Made by a program: the position numbers and the translations under genes | Shown: positions 15,142 through 21,791 of the stretch, in pieces | Position numbering within the stretch: position 1 is the stretch's first letter | Layout of the letters: each line of letters opens with the position of its first letter | NCBI GenBank assembly: GCA_036704125.1 | Contig: DATNQI010000100.1 | Location: 1 to 36,190, forward strand | DNA from: Pantanalinema sp. | GTDB taxonomy: Bacteria > Cyanobacteriota > Sericytochromatia > S15B-MN24 > UBA4093 | Direction of reading: 5' to 3' | Length of the DNA stretch: 36,190 nt | Notes under the pieces: generated by a model | Told to the model about the DNA's origin: nothing | Databases searched by the model: none | What the model saw: the letters and a program-made list of their open reading frames with translations, nothing else

Positions 15142-16224
15142 TTACTTGAGGATGCTCTCGCCCGAGTTGACGCGCCAGTCATCGAGCATGGCGTCCAGGT
15201 CCTTGGTGGTCTTGCCGTTGCGCAGGACCATGTCGTTGTCGCTGCTGGTGTCGGCGTCCATTGCCCCGACGGTGCCCTTGACGCTGCCGCTGTCGCGATC
15301 GCCCGAGACGGTGCCCGAGATGTCCAGGTACTGCGAGCCGTTGCGCTTGATGTTGAGCATGTTGATCTTGTCGCCGTCCTTGGTGAAGACCTCCAGGCGA
15401 TCGTAGGGGACCCCGCTGTCGAACTTGTCCTTGCTCATCTTCACGTGGCCGCCGCCGGGCAGCTGGATGTCCTTGCCCGCCTCGAAGGGGTAGGCCTTGC
15501 CGTTGATGGTGACGGTCTTGCTCGCAGCGTCGAACTGGACGGTGTTGCCGTCGGTCTTGACCGCGGCCTGGGTCTGCCAGATGCCGGAGCTGCCCTTGAT
15601 GGGCTCCTGGCGGGACTGGACCATCAGGTCGCCGCTGTCGGACTTGAGCAGGACGAAGTCGCCCTGCTTCTTGTTGTCGTACTTGCCGCCGTCGGCGGTG
15701 GTGATGTGGGGGTCGGCCACCGAGAGGAACTTCTGAGGCTTGCCCATCTTCTCCTTGGGCTCCTCTTTCTTCTTCTCCTCGACCTTCTTGGGCTCCTCCT
15801 TCTTTTCTTCGACCTTCTTGGGTTCTTCGTCCTTCTCCTCGGGCGTCTTGACGGTGGTGCCGGGAGCGGTCCCGGGCAGCTTGCCGACGGGATTGCCCTC
15901 GGCCTTCTCGTCGCCCTCGTCATCGCCGCCGATGAGGCCGAGCAGGCCATCCAGAAGGTCGATGACGTTGCCCAAGGTGGGGTCGATCTTGGTGGGCGAG
16001 GACACGTCGACCGGCGACGAGTCGCGCAGCACGATCTCCGAGGTCTTGCCGGAGCTCACGACGGCGGTCGTGTCGGGCGCGGGCGGAGGCGTGATGGGCT
16101 CGGCCGCGCGGGACGTGACCGGAGAGGACTCGATGGGAGCGATCTGCTCGACGGGCTTCGCCGGCTCGGCGAACCTGGGCTGGATTCCCTCGGAAAACCG
16201 CGCCGAAATCGTGCCGTCAGCCAT
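15142..16224 (-). CDS. VWD-domain protein with Lys/Glu/Pro linker
   Basis: 360 residues from ATG 16224, with AAGGAG seven bases upstream; an in-frame ATG at 16290 lacks a ribosome site. Residues 1-85 are Pro/Ser/Thr-rich and look disordered. A short hydrophobic, Leu/Gly-rich segment lies near 87-99. Residues 128-163 are almost only Lys, Glu and Pro, with EEPKKVEEKK repeated in tandem (133-142, 143-152). The C-terminus (about 168-360) resembles a von Willebrand factor type D domain: ADPHITTADGGKYD at the start, a GDFVLLKS strand, later SGTVSGDRDSGSVKGTVG and the end DDWRVNSGESIL. VWD domains are normally extracellular, yet no Sec signal peptide is present. It may leave by another route; function unknown. 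Confidence 0.75.
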   Translation of the reverse strand: MADGTISARFSEGIQPRFAEPAKPVEQIAPIESSPVTSRAAEPITPPPAPDTTAVVSSGKTSEIVLRDSSPVDVSSPTKIDPTLGNVIDLLDGLLGLIGGDDEGDEKAEGNPVGKLPGTAPGTTVKTPEEKDEEPKKVEEKKEEPKKVEEKKKEEPKEKMGKPQKFLSVADPHITTADGGKYDNKKQGDFVLLKSDSGDLMVQSRQEPIKGSSGIWQTQAAVKTDGNTVQFDAASKTVTINGKAYPFEAGKDIQLPGGGHVKMSKDKFDSGVPYDRLEVFTKDGDKINMLNIKRNGSQYLDISGTVSGDRDSGSVKGTVGAMDADTSSDNDMVLRNGKTTKDLDAMLDDWRVNSGESILK

Positions 16225-16391
16225 GGTGAAGCTCCTTTGCGTAAACGGGGGATGATGAACGACAACCCCTTCTCTTATGCCGGGAATCACGTTAAAGCTT
16301 GTCGAACAGTATCAAGCGTTCGTTAAAACTCCGTCGCGCTTGCGCTAAATCTCCGCGCGTGCAAGCCTGGCTAGGAGGCGTTTGGACCCGG

Positions 16392-16397
16392 TATAAT
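16392..16397 (+). promoter_or_regulatory. -10 box of the pterin operon
   Basis: Perfect TATAAT in the context CCGGTATAATG, the same ten-base context found on the minus strand at 18224-18215. No clear -35. A start near 16404 leaves a leader of about 50 nt before the first PTPS gene. Confidence 0.5.
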
Positions 16398-16454
16398 GAG
16401 GTCGGTCGAGGCCAGGGGGGCCGGTTTGCGCGCCCCCACCCGAGAGGGAGACCC

Positions 16455-16865
16455 ATGCTGATCACCCGACGCTTCAGGTTCGCCGCCGCCCACCGCTACT
16501 ACGACGAGGCCCTGGGCCTCGAGGAGAACCAGCGGCTCTTCGGCCCGTGCGCCAGCCGCCACGGCCACGGCCACAACTACGTCCTGGACGTGAGCGTGCG
16601 CGGGACGATCGCGCCGCGCACCGGCATGATCGTCAACCTGAAGGACCTCAAGGACGTCGTCCAGGAGAAGGTGATCTCCCGCTACGACTTCAAGCACCTC
16701 AACTTCGACATGGACGACTTCAGGGACACCCAGCCGACCTGCGAGGCGATCGCCATCCGGGTCTGGGAGCTGCTCGAGGGCGAGATCCCGGGTTGCGAGC
16801 TGGCGCGCGTTCGGGTGTACGAGAGCGAGGACCTGTTCGCCGACTACGAGGGCGAGTCGGCATGA
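16455..16865 (+). CDS. PTPS/QueD-family protein 1, catalytic His replaced
   Basis: 136 residues from ATG 16455 after GAGAGGGAG; the upstream in-frame extension is excluded by the -10 box. It is a 6-pyruvoyl-tetrahydropterin synthase family member. Zinc ligands His13, His38 and His40 and the catalytic Cys32 (CASRHGHGHNY, the C-x5-HGH spacing of animal-type PTPS) are present, as are Glu97 and the pterin-anchoring Glu123. The catalytic pair usually seen as Asp-His is here Asp78-Phe79 (RYDFKHLN), with a His two residues later. It may use that His, have a changed reaction, or work with the next protein. Its stop overlaps the next start (ATGA). Confidence 0.85.
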   Translation: MLITRRFRFAAAHRYYDEALGLEENQRLFGPCASRHGHGHNYVLDVSVRGTIAPRTGMIVNLKDLKDVVQEKVISRYDFKHLNFDMDDFRDTQPTCEAIAIRVWELLEGEIPGCELARVRVYESEDLFADYEGESA

Positions 16866-17323
16866 GGCGCGCGGCGCTCACGCGGGTCTTTCGCTTCTCG
16901 GCGGCCCACCGTCTTCACAGCCCCTTTCTCGACGACGAGGCCAACCGCGAGCTCTACCGGGACTGCAACAACCCGGGCGGGCACGGCCACAACTACGTGC
17001 TGGAGGTGACGCTGAAGGGGACCGTCGCGCCGCGAACCGGCATGCTGGTCGATCTGCCTCTGTTCGAGCGCATCGTCCATGAGCGGGTGCTGTCGCGCCT
17101 CGACCACCAGTTCATCGGGGTCCGGGAGTTCGGGCCCGATCCTGATCCCGACGCCTTCATCTCGACCTCCGAGGTGGTGACCGCCATGATCTGGTCGTGG
17201 CTCGACGGAGCCTTCCCCGAGGGGGTGAGCCTCGCGCGAATCCGGCTCGAGGAGACCCGCAACAACTTCTTCGAGTACCGCGGCGAGGACTCCCTCGCCA
17301 CTCACCAAGGAGATCCCTCATGA
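16862..17323 (+). CDS. PTPS/QueD-family protein 2, complete active site
   Basis: 153 residues, starting in the ATGA overlap with the first PTPS gene. Zinc ligands His16, His41, His43; catalytic Cys35 in DCNNPGGHGHNYVLEV, which closely matches the animal PTPS signature CNNPNGHGHNY; Asp81-His82 intact in RLDHQF; Glu104 and Glu131 (EETRNNFFEYRGE) present. All catalytic residues of PTPS are thus kept. PTPS turns 7,8-dihydroneopterin triphosphate into 6-pyruvoyl-tetrahydropterin; QueD relatives make 6-carboxy-tetrahydropterin for queuosine. The C-x5-HGH spacing and the following SDR gene favour the pterin route, but queG in this window keeps the queuosine option open. Confidence 0.88.
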   Translation: MRRAALTRVFRFSAAHRLHSPFLDDEANRELYRDCNNPGGHGHNYVLEVTLKGTVAPRTGMLVDLPLFERIVHERVLSRLDHQFIGVREFGPDPDPDAFISTSEVVTAMIWSWLDGAFPEGVSLARIRLEETRNNFFEYRGEDSLATHQGDPS

Positions 17324-18021
17324 TCAAGCGCGTCGTCATCGTCACGGGCGCGAGCCGCGGCATCGGGGCAGAGATCGCGCGCCGCCTGGCCTTCGAGGGC
17401 TACCGGGTGGTGCTCGCGGCGCGCTCCCATGCCCCCCTCCATGCGCTCGCCGCGGAGCTGCCCGAGGCGATCGCCCATCCTCTCGACGTCACCGATCCCG
17501 TGCAGGTCCAGGGCCTCGTGGACAGGACGATGGAGCAATGGGGCCGGATCGACGCCCTGATCAACAACGCGGGCCATGCGCACGTTGCCCCGGTCGAGGA
17601 GATCACCCCCGACCAGTTCGCCCATCAGCTCAACGTCAACGTGATGGGGCCCTTCCTCTGCACGCGTGCGGTGCTGCCCATCATGCGGGCCCAGCACGGC
17701 GGGCAGGTGGTCAACGTCCTGTCCGTGGCAGCAAAGCGGGCGTTTCCGAACTGGAGCGCCTACTGCGCCTCCAAGTTCGCCCTGGACGGCTTCGGTCAGG
17801 CCTTGGCCGAGGAGCTGAAGGGAACGGGGATTCGCCTGACGGCGATCTACCCGGGCGCCACCGACACGCCCCTCTGGGACGGGATGGGGATGTCGGCCGA
17901 GCAGCGCGCCGGCATGGTGCGGCCCGAGGACGTGGCGGACGCGGTGGCGTTTGCCCTGCGCCAGCCCGCGCGCACGCGGGTGGCCGAGGTGATCGTCGAG
18001 CCCTCGAGGGGGGACGTCTAG
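17320..18021 (+). CDS. Short-chain dehydrogenase, possible pterin reductase
   Basis: 233 residues, starting in a second ATGA overlap; AAGGAG lies nearby upstream. Classical SDR: cofactor motif TGASRGIG at 9-16, NNAG at 82-85, and the catalytic Ser135, Tyr148, Lys152 (SAYCASK). Arg35 in AARS suggests NADPH preference. The PTPS-PTPS-SDR arrangement, joined by overlapping codons, suggests that it reduces the 6-pyruvoyl side chain, the job of sepiapterin reductase in tetrahydrobiopterin synthesis. By sequence alone it could equally be a general 3-oxoacyl reductase-like SDR. Its stop shares CTAG with the stop of the convergent small gene. Confidence 0.85.
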   Translation: MIKRVVIVTGASRGIGAEIARRLAFEGYRVVLAARSHAPLHALAAELPEAIAHPLDVTDPVQVQGLVDRTMEQWGRIDALINNAGHAHVAPVEEITPDQFAHQLNVNVMGPFLCTRAVLPIMRAQHGGQVVNVLSVAAKRAFPNWSAYCASKFALDGFGQALAEELKGTGIRLTAIYPGATDTPLWDGMGMSAEQRAGMVRPEDVADAVAFALRQPARTRVAEVIVEPSRGDV

Positions 18022-18173
18022 CCCTCGGAGCCTGCGGCCTGGGCCTGCAGGGCCTCGGCTGCCAGGCGCGCGGCGCGCTTGGATCGGATCATCAGCACCA
18101 GCGTGACGACGACCGCGATCCACCCCCCGAGCAAGGAGAGAAGGGCCACCGGGAGGAACCAGCCAGGAAACAT
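18018..18173 (-). CDS. Single-pass small membrane protein
   Basis: 51 residues from ATG 18173, with AAAGGA five bases upstream; the longer in-frame start lacks this. MFPGWFLPVALLSLLGGWIA begins a membrane helix (about 5-28), followed by a basic MIRSKRAARL anchor and a short Ala/Gln tail. No family recognised. It lies downstream of the LuxR-type gene but has its own TATAAT. Confidence 0.6.
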   Translation of the reverse strand: MFPGWFLPVALLSLLGGWIAVVVTLVLMIRSKRAARLAAEALQAQAAGSEG

Positions 18174-18216
18174 GGGAGTCCTTTCGAGCGCATGGAGCGG
18201 GTGAGGGCGAGACGCC

Positions 18217-18222
18217 ATTATA
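18217..18222 (-). promoter_or_regulatory. -10 box overlapping the LuxR-gene stop codon
   Basis: TATAAT in CCGGTATAATG on the minus strand. The TAA at 18220-18218 inside it is the stop codon of the LuxR-type gene, so promoter and coding end share bases. It would serve the 51-residue membrane protein. Confidence 0.5.
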
Positions 18223-19000
18223 CCGGTTTGGCGAGCTCTCCGCGCAGGAAGATGACGGCGGCTTCCGGCGTCCGGATGCCGTACTGGTTCTCCAGCTCGA
18301 TCAGGATGTGGTCCCGCATGGCTCGGACCTCGCGCAGCGGGATCGCCAGGGTCTCGGCGATGCATGCGACATCCCAGCCCGCCGCCAGCATCGGCATGAT
18401 GCGGTCGTGATCGGTCGAGTGGCCAGGAATGCGGAAGCGCCAGCGCTTGCGCTGGACGATCTCCTTGAGCACGATGTGCCCCAGCTTGAGGGTCTCGCGA
18501 TCCGCATCGCTCAGCGGATCATCGCTGGCACAGCGGTGCAGCGTGATGAGCGGCGCGAAGTTCGGGGTCAGGCGCTTTGGCGCGTAGACGGCCCGTTGGA
18601 TCCCCTGGGACCGCATGAACGCCTGGATGAGGCGTTCGACCAGCAGGATCTCGGGGGGGATTTCGAGCGATGGCGGAAAGGCGATCGGTGAGGTGGCAGC
18701 CACTTCCACGTAGCCACCCACCCGCTCGGAGAAATCGACCGCCGAGAAGTTCGGGCACGGAATCTCCTGGGGAAAGAGGGTGCCGGGGAGACCCTCTGCC
18801 TCCGACATGTAAACGACTTCCGAGTATTCGGGATGACGCCGGATCTCCGAGTAGACGGCGCGATCCCAGTCCGTCGCGGCTCGGATCGCATCGATGAGCG
18901 CGACGACGCAGCCAAGGTAGGTCGTCTCGGGGGCGTAGACCCTTTCGAAGAGGTCCGGCAGGGCTTCAGCGAAGCTGGCGGCGTCGGGGCGGGAGGTCAT
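18218..19000 (-). CDS. LuxR-type regulator with GAF-like sensor region
   Basis: 260 residues. Residues 1-185 look like a GAF-type or related ligand domain (TYLGCVVALIDAIRAAT, YMSEAEGLPGTLFPQE, LITLHRCASDDPLSDADRE). The last 60 residues fit a LuxR helix-turn-helix: HDRIMPMLAAGWDVACIAETL, then REVRAMRDHILIELENQYGIRTPEAAV. The recognition helix is less canonical than in typical LuxR proteins. It lies directly downstream of the type III PKS gene on the same strand, and is the obvious candidate to control it. The ribosome site is weak; a TATAAT lies 36 bases upstream. Confidence 0.75.
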   Translation of the reverse strand: MTSRPDAASFAEALPDLFERVYAPETTYLGCVVALIDAIRAATDWDRAVYSEIRRHPEYSEVVYMSEAEGLPGTLFPQEIPCPNFSAVDFSERVGGYVEVAATSPIAFPPSLEIPPEILLVERLIQAFMRSQGIQRAVYAPKRLTPNFAPLITLHRCASDDPLSDADRETLKLGHIVLKEIVQRKRWRFRIPGHSTDHDRIMPMLAAGWDVACIAETLAIPLREVRAMRDHILIELENQYGIRTPEAAVIFLRGELAKPV

Positions 19001-19035
19001 CGCTTCTCATTTCTCTACAATGCAAAGACAAAGTA

Positions 19036-19041
19036 ATTATA
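19036..19041 (-). promoter_or_regulatory. -10 box of the LuxR-type gene
   Basis: TATAAT in the context GGTTATAAT within an AT-rich stretch (19010-19060) between the PKS and LuxR-type genes; -35 candidate TTTCCT at 18-nt spacing is poor. The regulator can therefore be transcribed apart from the PKS gene. Confidence 0.5.
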
Positions 19042-19110
19042 ACCTTATCGCTCCAATGTAGGAAATCTTGTGCGATGACGCCCCGCCCAAGACGGCGAGT
19101 CGGCGCTAGC

Positions 19111-20238
19111 TCACCTCTCCCAGCGCACGAGGAAGGCGCCTACGGTCATGCCCGGTCCCACCGCCACCATGATGCCGATGTCGCCCGCTTCCGGCTTGTT
19201 GAAGGCCAAGAGCTTGTCGAGCGAGAAGAGCACCGAGCAAGAGTTCATGTTGCCGTGCAGCCTCAGAACCTCGTAACTCGGAGCCATCTGAGCATCCGTC
19301 AGCCCCAGCCCGCCCTGGCAAACCTCGAGAACGCGGCGACCGCCGGTATGGAAGGCCCAGTGCTTGACTTGAGCCAGTGAGAGGCCGTGACGTTTCAGCA
19401 GGCGCTCGACCACTCTGGGCAGCACGCTGCCCGCGATGTCAGGCACCGCGCGATCAAGCAGCCCCTCCCAGACGGTGCCTTGCTTGAGGGCGACGGCGTT
19501 GAGCGAGTCGGGTGCGAGCTCTTGCTGCGAGTCGAGGATCGAGGGGTAGGCCGCTCCTTGCTCCGACTCGCCGTCGCCTTCCGCTGCCAAGATGATGGCT
19601 CCTGCGCCCTCCCCGAACAGCAGCTGCTGGACGATCACGGACTTGTCGTTCGGGTCTTGAGCGGGGTTGTACAGCGCTGCCTGGACTTCCGTGCAGACGA
19701 CGGCGACCTTCTTGGCCTGCTGCGAGACGATGAGGGCACGGGCGATCTGCATGGCCGGGAAAGCAGCGAGGCATCCTTGCCCCACCAGGTCATAGCGAAG
19801 CGCCGAGCGGCTCCCAATGCCGTAGGTCTCGCAGAGCACCTCGGCGATGCCCGGCATCATGTAACCGGTGGATGTGGCGGTGATGACCGCATCCAGCTCG
19901 CGCGGATCGATGCTCGAGCCTGAGGCCTTCAACACGGCCTCGGCGGCCAGCCGCGGAGCGTGCTCGCGATGATAGGCCCCCAGGGTGTCCGCCGTCGCCG
20001 AGGCCAGCAGATCCTTGATCGGAGCGCTGAAATTCCTGGTGTCGATGCTGGCGCCAGCGACGATCGCTGCGGCAAAGGCGTTGCCCGTGTACCCAAACTG
20101 CTCGAAGAGGTCGGCCTGCGAGTAGGAGGGCGGCGTTGCGGTACCGAGACCGAGCACGGGGATGCTCTGGTAGGTCGCGATGGAGATGGAAGGTGCAAGG
20201 GCGGGGGCCTTGGTAACCGTGGTCTGGCGCATCTGCAT
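19111..20238 (-). CDS. Type III polyketide synthase
   Basis: 375 residues from ATG 20238 with AAAGGA upstream; the open frame extends 26 codons further but without a ribosome site. It belongs to the chalcone/stilbene synthase family. The catalytic triad is visible: Cys156 in LVGQGCLAAFPAM, His297 in WAFHTGGRRVLE and Asn330 in LHGNMNSCSV. FGEGAGAIIL and the C-terminal GPGMTVGAFLVRWER also fit. Length and motifs resemble bacterial alkylpyrone/alkylresorcinol synthases, which extend a fatty acyl starter with malonyl-CoA; the product here is unknown. No tailoring oxygenase or methyltransferase adjoins it. A LuxR-type regulator lies downstream and a histidine kinase diverges upstream. Confidence 0.93.
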   Translation of the reverse strand: MQMRQTTVTKAPALAPSISIATYQSIPVLGLGTATPPSYSQADLFEQFGYTGNAFAAAIVAGASIDTRNFSAPIKDLLASATADTLGAYHREHAPRLAAEAVLKASGSSIDPRELDAVITATSTGYMMPGIAEVLCETYGIGSRSALRYDLVGQGCLAAFPAMQIARALIVSQQAKKVAVVCTEVQAALYNPAQDPNDKSVIVQQLLFGEGAGAIILAAEGDGESEQGAAYPSILDSQQELAPDSLNAVALKQGTVWEGLLDRAVPDIAGSVLPRVVERLLKRHGLSLAQVKHWAFHTGGRRVLEVCQGGLGLTDAQMAPSYEVLRLHGNMNSCSVLFSLDKLLAFNKPEAGDIGIMVAVGPGMTVGAFLVRWER

Positions 20239-20380
20239 GGGCTGACATCCTTTCGCCGATCGTAGGTGACGGGAAACGAGCTGACCTGGGTCGCCGGTGA
20301 CCGTGAGATTTGACAACGAAAGTAACGAAGCATCTTACGGGCATCGTTCCACTTGATTATTATTCCCGCCACTGTGTTAA

Positions 20381-20415
20381 ACTTTTTATGGGCGTCTTAA
20401 AGCCTCATAAAAAGT
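20381..20415. promoter_or_regulatory. Perfect 10-bp inverted repeat, candidate operator
   Basis: ACTTTTTATG (20381-20390) and its exact complement (20406-20415) are separated by 15 nt, in the AT-rich gap between the divergent PKS and kinase genes. It lies upstream of the kinase -10 box and next to a TTTAAC that could be the -35 of a PKS promoter. This suits a dimeric activator or repressor site, possibly for the LuxR-type protein. Confidence 0.6.
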
Positions 20416-20443
20416 CAGAAAAGCACCTGAACGTGCCGGCGTT

Positions 20444-20452
20444 TGTTATACT
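20444..20452 (+). promoter_or_regulatory. Extended -10 promoter of the histidine kinase
   Basis: TGT followed by TATACT (20447-20452); predicted start near 20459, about 31 bases before the TTG start codon. Its position rules out the longer upstream reading frame. Confidence 0.5.
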
Positions 20453-20489
20453 TGGCGCTGGTTTCATAACCGAGCAGCAGGGGGAAAGC

Positions 20490-21791
20490 TTGTCACAACA
20501 ACGAGTTTTCGATGCTCTGTGCCTGATGAGTCACGAGCTGAGCATCGCCACGTCGCTTCATGAAGTCCTGGACGTGGCGACGCGCCGGGTGAACGAGACG
20601 CTGGGGGAGGCGCGGTTGACCCTCTGGCTCTGGGATCCCCGGCTCGAGGCGCTCCAGCTCAAGGGCACCTACGCGCTCTCCGAAGCCGAGGTGGCGGCGA
20701 ACAACGCCATCGCGCAGACCGATCGCTTCCGCCAGGGCAGCCCCGTCTTCCGGAGCTTCGACCGGGTCGAGCCCCTGGCCGTCACGGCCCTGGGGGCGTC
20801 AGCGCACGCGGTTGGGGCGTTTTGCGTCTCCTCGGCGTTCAAGGCCTGCTATGTCGCCCCGGTGGTGTCGTTGCGCGGCGCGCTCGGGGCCCTTGCCCTC
20901 TTCAGCCCGCAGGCCTACGAGGACGAGGCCTTTGTCCTGCGATGCCTACAGGCGATGTCCGCTCAGCTCAGCTCCTCGATGACCCAGGATCGCCTTCGAT
21001 CCGAGCTGACGGAGAAGGCGACCCAGCTGCGCCTCACCAACAGCCAGCTCGAGCACGTCATCGACGAGCTGCGCGAGGTGGACCGGGTAAAGACGGGCTT
21101 CCTCAACGCCGTGAGCCACGAGCTGCGCACCCCCCTTGCGACCATCCAGGGCTACGCGGAGCTGCTCGAGGACGGTGCCGCAGGGGAAATGAACCCCGAG
21201 CAGAGCAGCTTCGTGGCGCGCATCTCGGGCGCTTCGCTCCAGCTCAAGTCCCTGGTCGACGATCTGCTGGATCTGGCGTGCCTCAATGCCGGCAAGTTCC
21301 GCCTGGAGCCCAGGGCCTTCCACTATGCCGATCTCATGCGCGACGTGGTGGGGCAGCTGAAGGTCATCAGCGACAGGAAGCGCCAGACCCTGACCCTCGC
21401 GGTGGAGTCGGAGATCCCCATGCTGGAGATCGACCCCTTGCGCCTCACCCAGGTGGTGAACAACCTCGTCTCCAACGCGATCAAGTACACCCCCGAGCAA
21501 GGGAGCGTCCACGTCCGGGTGTCCCTCGCGGAGCGGATGGTCCGCACCGAGGTCCGCGACACGGGCATCGGGATTCCCGAGGGGCATCGCGGGATGCTCT
21601 TCTCGAACTTCCACCGGGTGGACAACCGCCTCTCGCGCGAGGACGGCGGAGTGGGCCTGGGGCTCGCCATCTCCAAGGGCTTCGTCGAGGCCCACGGTGG
21701 CCGGATCGATTTCAGCAGCGCCCCGGGAGAGGGCAGCACCTTCTGGTTCGAGCTCCCCGTCCCCCGCGAGGGGGATCTAGCCGAGGGCTAG
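20490..21791 (+). CDS. GAF-domain sensor histidine kinase
   Basis: 433 residues from TTG 20490, with a purine-rich AGGGGGAAAG before it. No membrane segment, so it is a cytoplasmic sensor. A GAF-type domain covers about 5-165, a short coiled linker 170-198, the HisKA dimerisation domain about 200-265 with phospho-accepting His210 (NAVSHELRTPL), and the HATPase_c domain about 310-425 with an N-box QVVNNLVSNAIKYT, DTGIGIP and GVGLGLAI. No response regulator is in the window, so its partner is encoded elsewhere. It diverges from the PKS gene, and its last 15 bases overlap the next, convergent gene. Confidence 0.92.
   Translation: MSQQRVFDALCLMSHELSIATSLHEVLDVATRRVNETLGEARLTLWLWDPRLEALQLKGTYALSEAEVAANNAIAQTDRFRQGSPVFRSFDRVEPLAVTALGASAHAVGAFCVSSAFKACYVAPVVSLRGALGALALFSPQAYEDEAFVLRCLQAMSAQLSSSMTQDRLRSELTEKATQLRLTNSQLEHVIDELREVDRVKTGFLNAVSHELRTPLATIQGYAELLEDGAAGEMNPEQSSFVARISGASLQLKSLVDDLLDLACLNAGKFRLEPRAFHYADLMRDVVGQLKVISDRKRQTLTLAVESEIPMLEIDPLRLTQVVNNLVSNAIKYTPEQGSVHVRVSLAERMVRTEVRDTGIGIPEGHRGMLFSNFHRVDNRLSREDGGVGLGLAISKGFVEAHGGRIDFSSAPGEGSTFWFELPVPREGDLAEG

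Noticed and set aside
20310-20489. Sixty extra N-terminal residues for the histidine kinase
   Set aside because: The extension spans the inverted repeat and the extended -10 promoter, and TTG 20490 has the ribosome site.
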